Below are positions 23,042 to 34,849 of a stretch of 64,000 nt of DNA, piece by piece. The notes beneath the pieces were generated by a model that saw only the letters and a program-made list of their open reading frames with translations, did no database searches and had not been told where the DNA came from. The stretch is from assembly GCA_001972305.1 (NCBI GenBank), contig BDDD01002024.1, forward strand, positions 186,001-250,000. Direction: 5' to 3'. How positions within the stretch are numbered: position 1 is the stretch's first letter; each line of letters opens with the position of its first letter. The position numbers and the translations under genes were made by a program. Origin of the DNA: Cephalotus follicularis (taxonomy: Eukaryota > Streptophyta > Magnoliopsida > Oxalidales > Cephalotaceae).

Positions 23042-23618
23042 TGTTGATGCAGTAATCTTTCTTCCAACAGTACCCCACGTGTAAGGGCTTGATTTGTTTT
23101 GGGGAACGTTGGAATCTGTCCGAGAAAGAGTGTTTGGTGATGGCTGATGATCCCTGCACAAGCAAGGGAGAAAAGTAGAAGGTCCAGGAGGTTGTTCTCC
23201 TGGGGACACTTCGACAAGTTAGCAGTAGTACAGAGAGTATTGAGGTTTTTTTAGTGCTAGAAAATTGCTGACCTTTGTATTGACTGTGAAACTGGTATTT
23301 ATAGATACCCTAGTGACTGATGAGCGTCTAATCGAAAGTTGGTTGCCCCTAGAGAAAAGGTGTCAGTGGTCCTGGCATTTCCCTTGATCTCCTACAAATT
23401 TGGTGGTTGTGGCGGCATGTCAGCCCCTAGATTAGATGGCTGTGGAGGTAGCTAGTAAATAGGTTAGGAGGCTGTGCCGGCATGCCAGTTTCCTTTCCCA
23501 TGCTGATGTGATGGCAGGCTGTGATGGCAGGCCACGTGCCCAGGCCCTAGCCTGACATCTGTCCTCTTTTCCTTGAAACGCGTGTCCTTATGCATAAAAA
23601 AAGATTTTTCCCATATCA
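23042..23618 (-). repeat. 5' LTR of element B
   Basis: 577 bp with TGTTGATG...CCATATCA ends. It is followed directly by the duplication AACAT. A TATA box on the minus strand lies near 23297-23306. Confidence 0.95.
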
Positions 23619-26266
23619 AACATGAACCACATTTCATGGATCCAATTGAAATCTCTAGAATGATTGTACTTTTATTGGAATATTCCCTTTTTTGATAGGT
23701 TTTTATCTTTCTAAACCTATTTTATGTTTATACTATAGTCATTGAAATACCTGTTACAAGTTTACTCTACAAAATTGATCAACTACTCCATAAATTGATG
23801 AAATCTTTGCCTCTCAAGATATATATATTTCTCTATATATAATCGTCCAAATAGATAATAATCATTCTTTAGACTATATGAAAAACTTTTTAGAATGGTT
23901 TCACCCTCTTAAATGGTAGAAAACTCAGTTCACTAGTTTTGAACTAAAACAAATCAAACCGTGATCTCAAAAATCCACTGATAATCCTAACCTTGAAAAT
24001 TTTGTAATATTGTTTTTCTCAAGATGTGTTTTTCGAAACTACAACTAGAACCTCATTTTTGTGACAAAAACAGAGGATTATAATATTTTTCCTTATTCAC
24101 TTACTAATACTCACGACCTACACCAAAAAGAACAACAATAGGAATATCGAAAAGTTCAAAAGCGTCTTTGCGAAAAAAACTGTACAATTCCAAAAGAAAT
24201 TTGGCCATCTCGTAAAGTTTCCTCCTATAGTGAAAGCATTTTTCTATATAAAGTAATGCAAGGCATTAGGAAACAGAGGAGGATGAGAGAGGAGAAGTTC
24301 CTATTTAAGAAATCTCTAGCATCAATAAAGAGTAATATTATTAATCATAAGTGATCTGACATCACAAACACGTCATAAGTCACTTGTCAAAATATCATTT
24401 GTGTTTATTTTATTAAAAATAAAAAAATGATACTTTTATGATGACATCTAATTCGTGGTTAATAACATTACTCATCAATAAAATATGTGTTTTCATATCT
24501 TTCTATCTTTGCTAAATATTTCAAATGTCTGAAGAGTAGTAAGTTTTTATAATATCTCTCTATTAATAATATATACATGTTTTATTATATATGTTAGATC
24601 AACGATCCATACTGTCTGTTAATAAGTGTATATCTGTCACAGAATAATAAATACGATGCTCGCTTAAAAAATGTAGAGTTAAAATATTAAATTATTAGAT
24701 ATGATACCATTTCTGACGATTAGCAATGCTGCCTAATGTTAATGGGTTATCTTGTGTGATAGTCTGAATAATTTCATATTTTAATTCTTATGATTAGCTT
24801 GGTTTATGACTCATTCAACTACTTATTTTGATGATTTATATATCTTTGTGGGTTATTTGTTTATGTTCATATGATATATATCTTGTAACAACGTTTCACT
24901 TAATATCACCCAATGTTTTAATTCTATCAAAATTCATCTAATTTTTTTTAACATCTAACGTTGGATATAGTTATCAATCAATGTTTTCATCCTTTAACTA
25001 TGAGGTTCCATAGATGAAAATGTTGACGTGACAGTTGGCGTAAACAAATTTGCTATGTGAATATAAGTGTTGACATGACAGATAACATGGTCAAGTTTAT
25101 TGACATGACAAGTTTGTTGACATGGCACCCAAGATGACATATGTTCGCCTGTTGTGTTGTTGACGTGGCACTACATGGATGTTTGTTTAATCTTGGGTGC
25201 TGCATTCTTGATGCACAGTAAATTACTTAAAATAAATTAAAAAAAAAAAAGTAATCTAACCTAAAATGATGCATTCTCTGCAGCACTACAGAAAATTATT
25301 TCTCTTAACAATGGTACCCAACACACGTAGGCAAAATCGATGAGCTAGTAATCCATTTGGAAACAATCCACTCTTACCTGGAAGAGTTCAATTACGTTAT
25401 ATTAAACCTTGTCCGCAGCAAAGAAACTAGAAATCTACTAAAATTGGTTATTTAAAATTTCAACGATAAACTTAATTTACATGCTATATTTAAGATACTG
25501 AGTGGCATAGATTACATTTCAAATGTTGTTTCATTATTTTGGAGAGTTCACACATTTTTTCTCTTTTTATAAACTACTAACTAATTAGGAAGTGTTTTCT
25601 AACAAATTGTAGTGGTCATTTATGTATGACGTGTCAGAGAAAAAAGTTCACAGATATGATTTCTTAATTAAACAAATTGAAAAAAAAAATCAGAATTCTT
25701 TCTGTTCAGACCATTGGCATGATATGCCAACATGAATGGATTGTGTAGATGATGGATTTGATGGTGGCAACGATGATGACCTCTTCAAATGAGGTCTTGC
25801 TTCTTAATTACAAGCAAGAGTATGAAACTGCCTGATAGCAATTTATAGATGTTATAAAATTAGAATTTGAACAAAATACACTTACATGGATAAGAATTAC
25901 AAAATTAACTTTGATATTATCCAAACTTTTCCTAACCACCTAATCTCCACTCCACACATACTTACAGTGCAACTTGTAGCCATGTTCTTCGATTTTACTA
26001 ATATGCTTAGATTTGTTTGCGAATTTTAACTATACGGAGGATCTAACAAAGTAACTCTTTAGACTTTCCGCCTTCTTGACTCCCATAAGAGTAATTCCCA
26101 TTTCGGCCTAATACATTTAGCATATTGGCTTGTTGTATACGATTTTCGGCCTAAAACTTCAAATATTGCCAATTATTGTATCACAAAATTTGTCAACCTG
26201 TATTTGGTAATTCGGTCGTATACAAAATTTGCGTGTCAACACTAAGACAGCATGATGTATTGATAA
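23619..26266. other. AT-rich intergenic region
   Basis: No gene is seen over about 2.6 kb apart from the MITE below. At 25020-25170 degenerate repeats of TTGACATGACA and TTGACGTGGCA occur. At 26133-26225 the perfect 10-bp inverted repeat TTGTATACGA/TCGTATACAA encloses about 75 bp, possibly another small element, without clear target duplication. Confidence 0.55.
24330..24473. mobile_element. Mutator-like MITE, 144 bp
   Basis: Terminal inverted repeats GAGTAATATTATTAATCA and GAGTAATGTTATTAACCA (reverse complement of the right end) differ at two of 18 positions, and similarity continues inward. The element is flanked by a perfect 9-bp duplication, ATCAATAAA (24321-24329 and 24474-24482). A 9-bp duplication points to the Mutator superfamily. 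No coding capacity. Confidence 0.9.
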
Positions 26267-26277
26267 GAATTAGGATC

Positions 26278-26752
26278 GTAAAACTGTGGCTAACGGAGGG
26301 CTGTTTCAGGATGAGCATGGGAATTGGTTAGTTGGTTTTGCAGGACACATTGGAGTTACTACTATCCCAGTAGGAGTACTATGGAGTTTACATGTGAGTT
26401 TTCGTATGGCAATTTAATAAGGGTTCCTTTATCTTATTTTTGAGTCTGATTCTCTGTATGTTATTGAGTTGATTCAAGTCGATACTACCTTTCACTCTTT
26501 GGAAGGTCTCCTGATAGATTATCGTAGTCTCCCAAGTCAACTTCAAAAGTATAGTCTCAGGCAAACTCTGTGTGAAAGCAATTATTGTGCTGATTATCTG
26601 GCTAATATGAGCCATGAACTTAACATTTCTGACAGAATTTGGATACTCCACTGCCCAATATTTGCCCCTTGATTGAGGCGGATATAGTTGGGGTCTCCTT
26701 AGCGAGACATTAATTGTGTTTTGCATGTTTCAATTGTACCAAAAAAAAAAAC
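26278..26752 (+). mobile_element. 5'-truncated LINE with RNase H fragment
   Basis: A 475-bp insertion ending in a poly-A run (26741-26751) and flanked by the 11-bp duplication GAATTAGGATC (26267-26277 and 26753-26763). The content is the C-terminal RNase H-like domain found in plant L1-type LINEs: GGLFQDEHGNWLVGFAGHIG, FESDSLYVIELI and ESNYCADYLANMSH. Two in-frame stops near 26418 and a frame change near 26650 separate these blocks, so it is dead on arrival or since decayed. Poly-A tail, variable target duplication and 5' truncation are the standard products of target-primed reverse transcription. Confidence 0.88.
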
Positions 26753-27008
26753 GAATTAGGATCCTGAAAATTAAAATCTTGCTAGAAACTATCTGAAAAT
26801 TAATATCATCCTAGATGATTTATGTCAATGAATAAATAATTTCCAAGATAATTAAATTCGTATAATCAAGCCGAATACTATGCATACTAGTACATAAATA
26901 ATGCTGCAAGAAAATGATGACAGGAGATACACAGAACTTCCTAATTGCATAGCAATAGCATCAAGTTGCAGTATGAAATTCGATACAGCTACCACCTACT
27001 TTGGAGTA

Positions 27009-30000
27009 CTATTCAGTATTCACCACTCGTACACGGTCCAAGCCGGATTTGCCATCAAGGTGGCTGCTTAGTTGAAGTAGCAAGTATTCCCTGTACTTCA
27101 TGCCAAGGTATGCTGGTGGATGATTTTCAATGTTTAGGAGCTCTGGTGCTGGGCTAACAATTGTTTCAAGTGACGGTCCATGTACAATTCCCAAGGATAT
27201 CCTTGTAGCATTGTCGTTAACCACCGCTCGATGTAAAACACTCTTGTACTTCCCATTACTCAGAATCTGGGTCAATATGACAAGCAAAAATAAAAAATTT
27301 GAGAAACTGATGAGGCTGTAATTGCAGACACTACACAAACACAAGCAAACCAAGCGAACCAATGATGTTTTGACACATCATTTATTCCTCAAAATCCTTG
27401 CTTTAATAACATTAATCTTAGACTAAATGGTGATTGGCAATAAAAGAGTTAAAACCAATAAACGAAAAATCCATTGATAACAAAAAGAGACAGAATATGA
27501 CAATTGGATTGCATGACTTAAAACTAGGAGTGTACCTCAAGGTGATCACCAGTATTGACCAGAAATGAGTTGGGAATGGCATTCACTTTAATCCATTTCC
27601 CTTTATGTTGAATTTGAAGACCATCGATCCCATTTTGTGAGAGGACGGTCAAGAGGCCATGATCAGAATGAGGAGGCATGCCCATTGCATGGTCAGGTTG
27701 TGGACATGGAGGATAGAGGTTAGCAATAAGGGTTTGAATTCCTGTTTCTAAGCTCATGGCCTTATTTATGTAGCAAGCTTCCAATCCCAAGCTCTCCGAT
27801 ATTCCTTCAAGTAATTCACTTACTACTTCTCGGATTTTTTTGCAGTACTCCAATGATATTTTACTGCAGCAACAAGAACCATAATTGAAAGAAAATATAG
27901 TTTTAAGGATTGGTGGTTACACATAATAAGGATAGTCTCCTCCTCTCCTAAATCTTGCCAATGTCAGGTATAGGAGAATACCTATATCCTAATGTTTTTA
28001 AACCACCAAAAACCTTTGCACTGGAGTTAATTAGCGCATTATTTTTGTCACGCCCCGAATCGTGGGATGGGCCCCACGACTCGACACGTGGCAATCCGTA
28101 CAATCATCATAAAATAAGCATAAAAATTTAAAACTCAATATAAATCATAACCAAATTTAAAATCCAAAATCCTTTATTTAATGTGTGGATTACAGACCCA
28201 GTTCAAATCATATAAATTACATCTTCGTGAACCAGAATAAAATAAAATAAAATAAAATAAATACATAATTTATTTCTGCGATTGTGTCCATGGAAGCGTA
28301 TGGTCGAGGAGGAGAACTTACTGTACTTTTTATCCTTGCCGCTGCTACGATGTGCCTCCGCTACCTGTACCTGTACCTGGCCCATTCAAAAGAATGGGTC
28401 AGCAACCCTGAGGGTTGTGTAGGTCACCCCATACACGGGCACATACCAGAGGAGCAAACAAATACAAGCAGAGGAGAAAATAATATAAATGTGCAAACAC
28501 AATCAAAATATAATCATCATCATGCCTTTATCCTCGGACTACTCTACTCGAATCATACATAAAAAAAAATTATATCGCAGAGGAGTCTAGTCCGGGCATC
28601 CTATGGTCATGGTCAATATACGTGGTTCACCTTTGGGATCACCAGCCCGTGGAATTCTCCTCCGGTTCACCTGCTGAGCGGTTCACCCTTTGCTCACCTG
28701 CTCGCGGTTCACCCCTTGGATCACCAGCCTTGGCGGAATTCACCCTTAGGTTCACCATTGGCGGATTCGCCCGAGGATCACCTGCCTCGCGGTATTCACC
28801 CCTTGGGTTCACCTGCTCGGCGGAATTCTCCCCCGTTGGGCTCACCAGCCTGATATTATCCTTAAATTCCCTTTACTAATTCTATTCATTTCCTTTAACC
28901 TTTAAAACACCATTCTTTAATTTCCTTCTTTATAAGCATAACAAAACGCCATTAAAGCATAAATAAAACGCATGCATTGGTTGTTTCTTCTAAACGCACC
29001 GTACTGCCTTTGTTTTTAAATTCCTTCTTCTTCGTTGGTTACATGCATGCATCATTTGAATACTGGCGCCAACACATCATCGTCTTCCCTCCTCCTAAGG
29101 CCATGGCGCTTAACACAGCACCCTTAAAACGCGCGACAGTGGACGAGGATGACCACAGCACCTTGTCCTCGGAAGTTTGGCGTTGTTACAGTGGACCAGC
29201 TTCGTGGGTGCAGGTCGACCATGGCGCTCTGTAATGGCGCGTTCTCGGGTAGAGCAGGGGAGAGCGCAAGGCGCCTTCGGGGAGAGCTGAGACGCTGTTC
29301 CATGCGTGGGATGCATGGACTTGCTTCCTCGGACACCTGAGACTAATGCTTTCTTGCCAGCGTCCTCGGAACGGAGCTGGCGCATCTCTCATGTCGTGGC
29401 AGAGAGGGATGCGCATGGCAGAGGACAAGGACGTCCTCTGCGCATGGTGTCCTCAGTGTCTTGAGTCCTCTGCTCCTATGCTCGATCGGTGGCACCTCGG
29501 CAGGTCACCTCGGCGCTTTAGTTCCTCAAGCATGAATCCATGGTCTTGCAGAGGATGGGACGCCTGCAGGGGACAATGGCGTCCTCTGCATTTGCGTCCT
29601 CGGGCATTCACAGGATGAAACGTGTGCAGAGGAGTAAGGTATCCTCTGCACTTGGCACCTCAGCATCTTTACGGTGGGAGCCCGACACCGTTGCATGCAC
29701 AGGACGCATGCAGTGCCCAGTGGCGAGCTCGACTAGGCATCCTCAGCAGTGTGTTCTCTACACTTGCGTTGATGCTTCCTCTGCTTTCCACAGGCATGCC
29801 CATGACGCACGCAGCTGCATGTTAATCAGCGCATCACGTCAGCACGCCCAATATTGCCCAGCATTATAGCATCTCGGATGTATAACGATGGCACCTCGGA
29901 CGCGTGTTGTTGGATCCTCGGGCGTTGCCACCGGTCCCTTGCACAATGGCAACGGCTCATGGTCTCTAATGTTGGTGACGAGGTTCGGGTGTGCTAGAGG

Positions 30001-32516
30001 AGTCCGGTGCTTGTCAGCCAGGGGCTCGACTAGCAGCCATGCTAGGACGCAAGGCTTGTAAGCTTCTCATCCCACTATCCTCTGCATGCAGTGTCCCTCA
30101 CAAATACTCTATTCGTGTAACAGTGGCACACAAAGCAACAGAGGAAGACAACCACGCACAAACATACCATTAACATAGGAGACATCTTCCATGGGTTAAT
30201 AACTATTTCCCTTGTCTTACCACTATTACGTAACTACTAGCAACAACAAGAATAATAAGCAGAGAATACACACTTGTCAACCAGTAATATTAATAATACA
30301 CACATCAAACAGATAGTAAAATACAGAGAAGGCAACACAACAATCCACACACACAATATGCTGGTAGGTACTCGGTATAGAGCAACCTACCTGGAGGTGG
30401 TTGGAAACGGAGATGGTTCACTTGCTCCACAATTTCTAGCTTCCTTCCTTGCCAAGGACTACCACACTTCAAGTGGTCTCTTCCCTTTTCACTTGCTCTC
30501 CTCTCTCCTTACTCCCATGAAGTGAGTATTTAAAGACCTCCTTCTTGTCTTCTTCCTCCTATTCCAAACAGCAGGTCCCCACTCTCCACTTCCTCACTTC
30601 TCCCGACTCTTCTGGAATCCATAATTGTGAAGAATGCCCAAAGCATCTATTATGGCCACTCCTTTCCTTTTATACTTCCCAGCCGAATAATCTAGAACAC
30701 TCAAGACATTGCAAATGGACACAGGTTGCCAACATGGGCTTGGGCTGCCTTCTTCAAAAATCTCCTCCCTTTAAGCTTTAAGTCCAATTACTAAATTCCT
30801 ACATTAATCTTGGCCCAAATCACTTTATACTTTATAATTTCGGTCCAAAATAAATAAAAATAATTCTTAAGCATGGGACCATTATTTACACCACATTAAG
30901 GCCCGAATAATTACGTCATAAATTCGGGTCCAGCCCAAAAAGTGGGAAAATAATTATAAGACCCAATAATAATTATTAATCATATTTTATAATATTTAGG
31001 GCTCTTACAATTTTGGCTTTTGGTAGAATGGAAACTCTGCCTCTCCATGTACTTGGGGTTTACTATCAGAGGACTGAAAGAACCATAGACATAAGTGCAA
31101 TTGGTGAAGTTTTGTTTCACTGATTTTTGGGCTATAGATGGTTAATTCATCATGCATTAGCATATAAACAAATTTATACAAGAAAAAAAAAAGAATTAAC
31201 ATTGAATTCTCTGTTATTTCAAGTAACAGTGTTATTATTGGATATACTTACCCCCAACGATATTTAATTTACCATAAATTAAAACCACTTACTATTATTA
31301 TTCACCAAACCTATATATCAGTCAATTTAAACCTCAGTAATAAAGTTTACTACAACGAAAAAAAAAAAACTCGCATAAGAAAGATAAAAAATCTATACAA
31401 GAAAAAAATTATTTTGATAGAAAAAACGATTATCATGAAATACTTTCATTGTGGTTTCAAAACAATGTATTTTCAGATTCAATTGAGAGCAGCCTACTCA
31501 CCGTGCACGGGAAATTACAATTTTTCGTCTAGAGGAAATTGTTTTCTTTAAAATTACTTGAGTGGATCCAAATTATGTATTTTCAGTTAGAGTTGTGGTT
31601 TCTGTTTTAATCTTTTCCTTTTCTTTAAATTCGGTTTAAACAACTCGTTTAACAAATTCAACCGGTTGTTACGATAATCTATATATGTAGATCATATAGA
31701 TCAAGTATCTCTAACTAATTCTAGTAACAAACCGTTATAATTGTAATTGATTTGACATTTGAAATCGTTAAAGAAAAATAAAATAGTTTGAGATATCTAA
31801 TTTAACCATTTGTAACGGTTTCAAACAAGTTATTTAAACCGAATTTAAGGGAAACAAAAACTGTTCTTGCCACTGTCAGTGGCCTTTCTTTCAGTTAAAT
31901 TTATAAGTAGAAAGAGGTGCACACCTGAACTCAGCAGGCTTGTTGGGTGAGTGAAACTCAGGATGGACACGAACCCTGAGAAAATCTCTCCAAAAGAAAA
32001 CTTGTTCCACTGAAGTATTGAAGCTGGTGCCGCACCTGATTGGATCCCACACGTGCTTCCCTTCAAATTCCTGCTTCTCCTCCTCCGTTAGATCGAAAAA
32101 CGACTTACAAACTTCCATCATCGCCTTCATCATGCTCTCTTGCAACCCATGATTGATCACCTAATTACACCAAAAGCAATAAGCAAGCGTGTGCAATTTC
32201 AAACTATAAGATTCATGTGATATAATGGATATATTATGTGTACCATGAAGAAGCCCCATTCCTGACAGGCTTTGCCAAGGTCGTGGATGATTTTGGACCG
32301 TTGATGAGGAGTACCAGAGACGAGGAGGGAGAAATCAATGATGGGGATTGAGCACTCTTCTGGGTCTGAAGTTGCATGATCAGTGGCAGTTGTTGTGTAG
32401 GTATAAGTGGAGGGGATAGAGGTGAGGCCTGGATATTCAGCCAGTGATTTTACGTATCTCATTTTGGTGGGTGAGTGAGTTGCTAGTGAGGGAACGAGTG
32501 AAGCTGTTGCAGCCAT
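27009..32516 (-). CDS. 2-oxoglutarate/Fe(II)-dependent dioxygenase (DOXC class)
   Basis: Four exons, 32516-32244, 32160-31925, 27863-27536 and 27266-27009, join in frame to 364 residues, the normal length for plant soluble dioxygenases. The N-terminal DIOX_N part has IPIIDFSLL and CQEWGFFMVINHG. The catalytic jelly-roll has NLYPPCPQPD, the iron ligands H235 and D237 (PPHSDHG) and H291 (SVLHRAVV), and the 2-oxoglutarate-binding R301 and S303 (RISLG). All are present, so the enzyme should be active. Such enzymes hydroxylate or desaturate specialised metabolites and hormones in the cytosol. The closest named group I can suggest is the DMR6-like/2-ODD19-like set, with low certainty. Introns are GT-AG. 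Intron 2 is about 4.1 kb because it holds a 2.96-kb solo LTR. Confidence 0.92.
28233..28264. repeat. (AATAA)n microsatellite in F1
   Basis: About five to six copies of AATAA/ATAAA in a row. F2 has only two at the matching place. Confidence 0.7.
28625..28855. repeat. Degenerate GGTTCACC tandem repeat in F1
   Basis: About nine units of roughly 25 bp built on GGTTCACC-TGCTCGGCGG-AATTC. The same array is in F2 at 40970-41190, so it is an old part of this LTR. Confidence 0.7.
31624..31849. mobile_element. Possible Tourist-like MITE in dioxygenase intron 2
   Basis: Inverted ends TTAAATTCGGTTTAAACAAC (left) and TTAAATTCGGTTTAAATAAC (right, reverse complement) enclose about 220 bp of AT-rich sequence with no coding content. 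TTA/TAA at the borders would suit a Tourist-type element, but the palindromic edge makes the target duplication ambiguous. Confidence 0.6.
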
Positions 32517-32803
32517 TGAGAAGAGAGAGAGAGAGAGATGAATGGACACACTGAGGTAGTGACCGGAGAGTTCAATAATGAAAGGAGTAACTAAGTTGTC
32601 TGCATTAGGAGAGATGTCGTTGTTACTTGGCAACTTGCAACCAATAAGCATTACCCAAGATTCTTCATAGACACGCCTACAAATTCTTGTTTGCATTGCG
32701 CACTAAATCAGTAAATAAATTATGAGTTTATTACATTTTAGTTTTTAGGTTTGACTTTAACTACAGCATCATACACTAGTTTTTAATAATAAAACATAGT
32801 CCT
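32517..32803. promoter_or_regulatory. Promoter region of the dioxygenase gene
   Basis: The 288 bp between the dioxygenase start and the TRIM. A GA-rich stretch on the minus-strand leader side (CTCTCTCTCTCT at 32523-32535 when read on the gene strand) probably lies in the 5' UTR. No clear TATA box was identified. Confidence 0.4.
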
Positions 32804-33509
32804 TATTGTAAAGCAGCCGCCACAGCCGTCAGCATAGTAAATTACTATTCCAAACACTATTCTAACAAACTCCTATAAATAGGAATGTAATATTAAGAAG
32901 AAATTAAGGAATTCATAATAAGAGATCTCTTATTCCCTCTCCTACTTTCTCTCTCAATTTCTCTCTAGCATAATTCTCTTTTGTGAGTTAATATTTCCAG
33001 AAGTTTATAACACGTTATCAGCACGAGACTCTATCCAACTGAGATTTGAGGTAATTTGAATTAGTCTTTCAAATATATGTATACATATATATACATATAC
33101 ATATATATACACACATATATATATATATATAATAACAAAGATTAATGGTTCCACCGATTGGACGCCATAGCGCCTATGTGTGGAAACCTATATCATATAT
33201 ATATATAAAGTTTCGCGTTTTCATATGAAAACGTATGTCTCTATTATTAATTTAGCATATTAATTATATATGTGATATGGAATAGCAATTCAAGGGGGAG
33301 TATTGTAAAGCAGCCGCCACAGCCGCCAGCATAGTAAATTACTATTCCAAACACTATTCCAACAAACTCCTATAAATAGGAATGTAATGTTAAGAAGAAA
33401 TTAAGGAATTCATAATAAGAGATCTCTTATTCTCTCTCCTACTTTCTCTCTCAATTTCTCTCTAGCATAATTCTCTTTTGTGAGTTAATATTTCCAGAAG
33501 TTTATAACA
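32804..33509 (+). mobile_element. TRIM (terminal-repeat retrotransposon in miniature), 706 bp
   Basis: Two 209-bp LTRs (32804-33012 and 33301-33509) with four differences (about 2%) flank a 288-bp noncoding core. A 5-bp duplication GTCCT borders it (32799-32803 and 33510-33514). Right after the left LTR comes CGTTATCAGCACGAG, the leader seen in many plant Copia (Ale/Retrofit-type) elements, and AAGGGGGAG precedes the right LTR as polypurine tract. The core holds an (AT/ATAC)n stretch at 33075-33130. It looks whole and recent, encodes nothing and would need proteins supplied in trans. Confidence 0.92.
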
Positions 33510-33604
33510 GTCCTAACTAATTCATTTTACTTTATTCCGCTTGGTCAGGGAGCTTGGTGATCAGAGATTTCAATAGCGGTTTTGGAGAGGATCTACTTTA
33601 TGTT

Positions 33605-34164
33605 TGTTGGTAAAAAAAATCTTTTTTTCAATAGCATCTTACGTAGAGTGCTTTGATTTGTTAATAGAAACGCTGAAATTTATGTCCGAGAAGATGATTT
33701 GGTTGATAATCCCTGTACAGATAAAGCAAGAAGGTTAAAGGTCTGGAATATTGTTCTCCTGAGGACACTCCGACGCTCAAGTTAGGCAATGCACAGAGAT
33801 TGTAAGGTTCTTTTAGAGAGTAAAAATGGCTGACCTCTTCAAAGTCGTTGATTTTAGTATTTATAGGTCTGAATTGTAACTGCTGAGCTTGGAATTCGGA
33901 GCTGAAAGGTATCCCTTAGGGAAATGCCGAGGATCTTGGGCATTTCCCCTGATCTCCGCCGGATTTGGTGGCACTTTCCCTATAGGACATGATGTCGTGT
34001 GTGTACATGCCCTCTGTTGTGGGTTGGCACGTCCGGGGATAATGGCACACAAACAATTTGAATTTATTGTGCCTGACCACGTGCCCGTCCTTACAGGGAG
34101 ACATCTGGTGCCTCCTCCTCAGGGCACGTGGCACTGTATTTGATGTAGGATTTTTTCCACATCA
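33605..34164 (-). repeat. 3' LTR of element C
   Basis: 560 bp, TGTTGGTA...CCACATCA. A TATA box on the minus strand (CTATAAATAC) lies near 33857-33866. A polypurine tract (read CACCTGGTCCTTC on the plus strand) and the hairpin CTCTGGCCTTGGCAGAG follow at 34165-34205. Confidence 0.9.
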
Positions 34165-34849
34165 TATGCCACCTGGTCCTTCTTCTCTGGCCTTGGCAGA
34201 GGAGGAGGAGCAGAGTTGAGGGTTGTTACCCGGGCAGAGCTCCACTGCAGAGCTGAATCTAAACGTGCCGGGGAAGAGAACAAACAGGCTTGCGCGGGTC
34301 CGAGAAACGCTTGACCATTAGTAGATGTGTCAAATTCAATCTCCAAGTGGGCCCAACCTTATAGACCAAAACAATTGTTAATAAGTTATGACATGACAGA
34401 TGTCATTTTGTGTCATACCCCTTCAATCAATTCTCATCATTGTGCCGTAATTTTCGAATTTTGAACGCTTGACGCTTCGGTACCCATGCTCAAACTCTTC
34501 ATTTGCCGCTCCTGATTTGATAAGAGGATCTCCACCGTTAAGAGCGATTGGGATCTACGGTCACTACAAGAAAAAGGGCCAATTGAAACGCACCCTTTTG
34601 AAACGGAAAACGCGGCCGTTTCAAAAGGTTGAAACGGCCGCGTTTTCCGTTTCAAAAGGGGTATCATTTGAAACGGAATTTTTTCTACCGTTTCAAATGT
34701 CATGCCTTTTGAAACGGAAGAAAACTACCGTTTCAAAAGGTCATGCCTATTTGAAACAGTAATTGTCTACCTTTTCAAATAGGCATAATATATCAGATCC
34801 CAATTTGCATCTCCATCATCGCTTTCTTACATTTCTCCGTTTCCAATCT

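Larger units (their letters stand above)
11229..23618 (-). mobile_element. Tat-lineage Ty3/gypsy element B, both ends present
   Basis: A 12.4-kb LTR retrotransposon on the minus strand, bounded by the 5-bp duplication AACAT (11224-11228 and 23619-23623). In element order: 5' LTR, primer-binding site, gag, protease, RT, RNase H, a second (archaeal-type) RNase H, integrase, hairpin array, antisense gene, 44-bp tandem array, polypurine tract, 3' LTR. The dual RNase H and the extra gene between pol and the 3' LTR mark the Tat lineage. Both LTRs are about 580 bp once a hAT insertion is discounted, with about 40 differences counted roughly (about 7%), so it is the oldest datable copy here. Structurally whole, but gag-pol carries many breaks. 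Confidence 0.95.
28046..31009 (+). mobile_element. Solo-LTR-like unit F1, 2964 bp, in dioxygenase intron 2
   Basis: Starts TGTCACGCCCCGAA, ends GGGCTCTTACA and is flanked by the 5-bp duplication ATTTT (28041-28045 and 31010-31014). TG...CA ends and a 5-bp duplication fit an LTR, and no gag, pol, primer site or second LTR lies inside, so a solo LTR left by recombination is the simplest reading. A second copy, F2, has the same ends. A TATA-like TATTTAAAG at about 30523 suggests plus orientation. The long LTR and first bases recall Tekay/Del-type Ty3 elements, but the lineage is not proven. Confidence 0.82.

Noticed and set aside
29110-29869. Open frames on both strands in the GC-rich middle of F1
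   Set aside because: They arise from high GC content, are not conserved in F2 and show no recognisable domain.
28046-31009. F1 as a DNA transposon
   Set aside because: Ends are TGT...ACA with a 5-bp duplication and no extended terminal inverted repeat, and the internal TATA-like site fits an LTR better.
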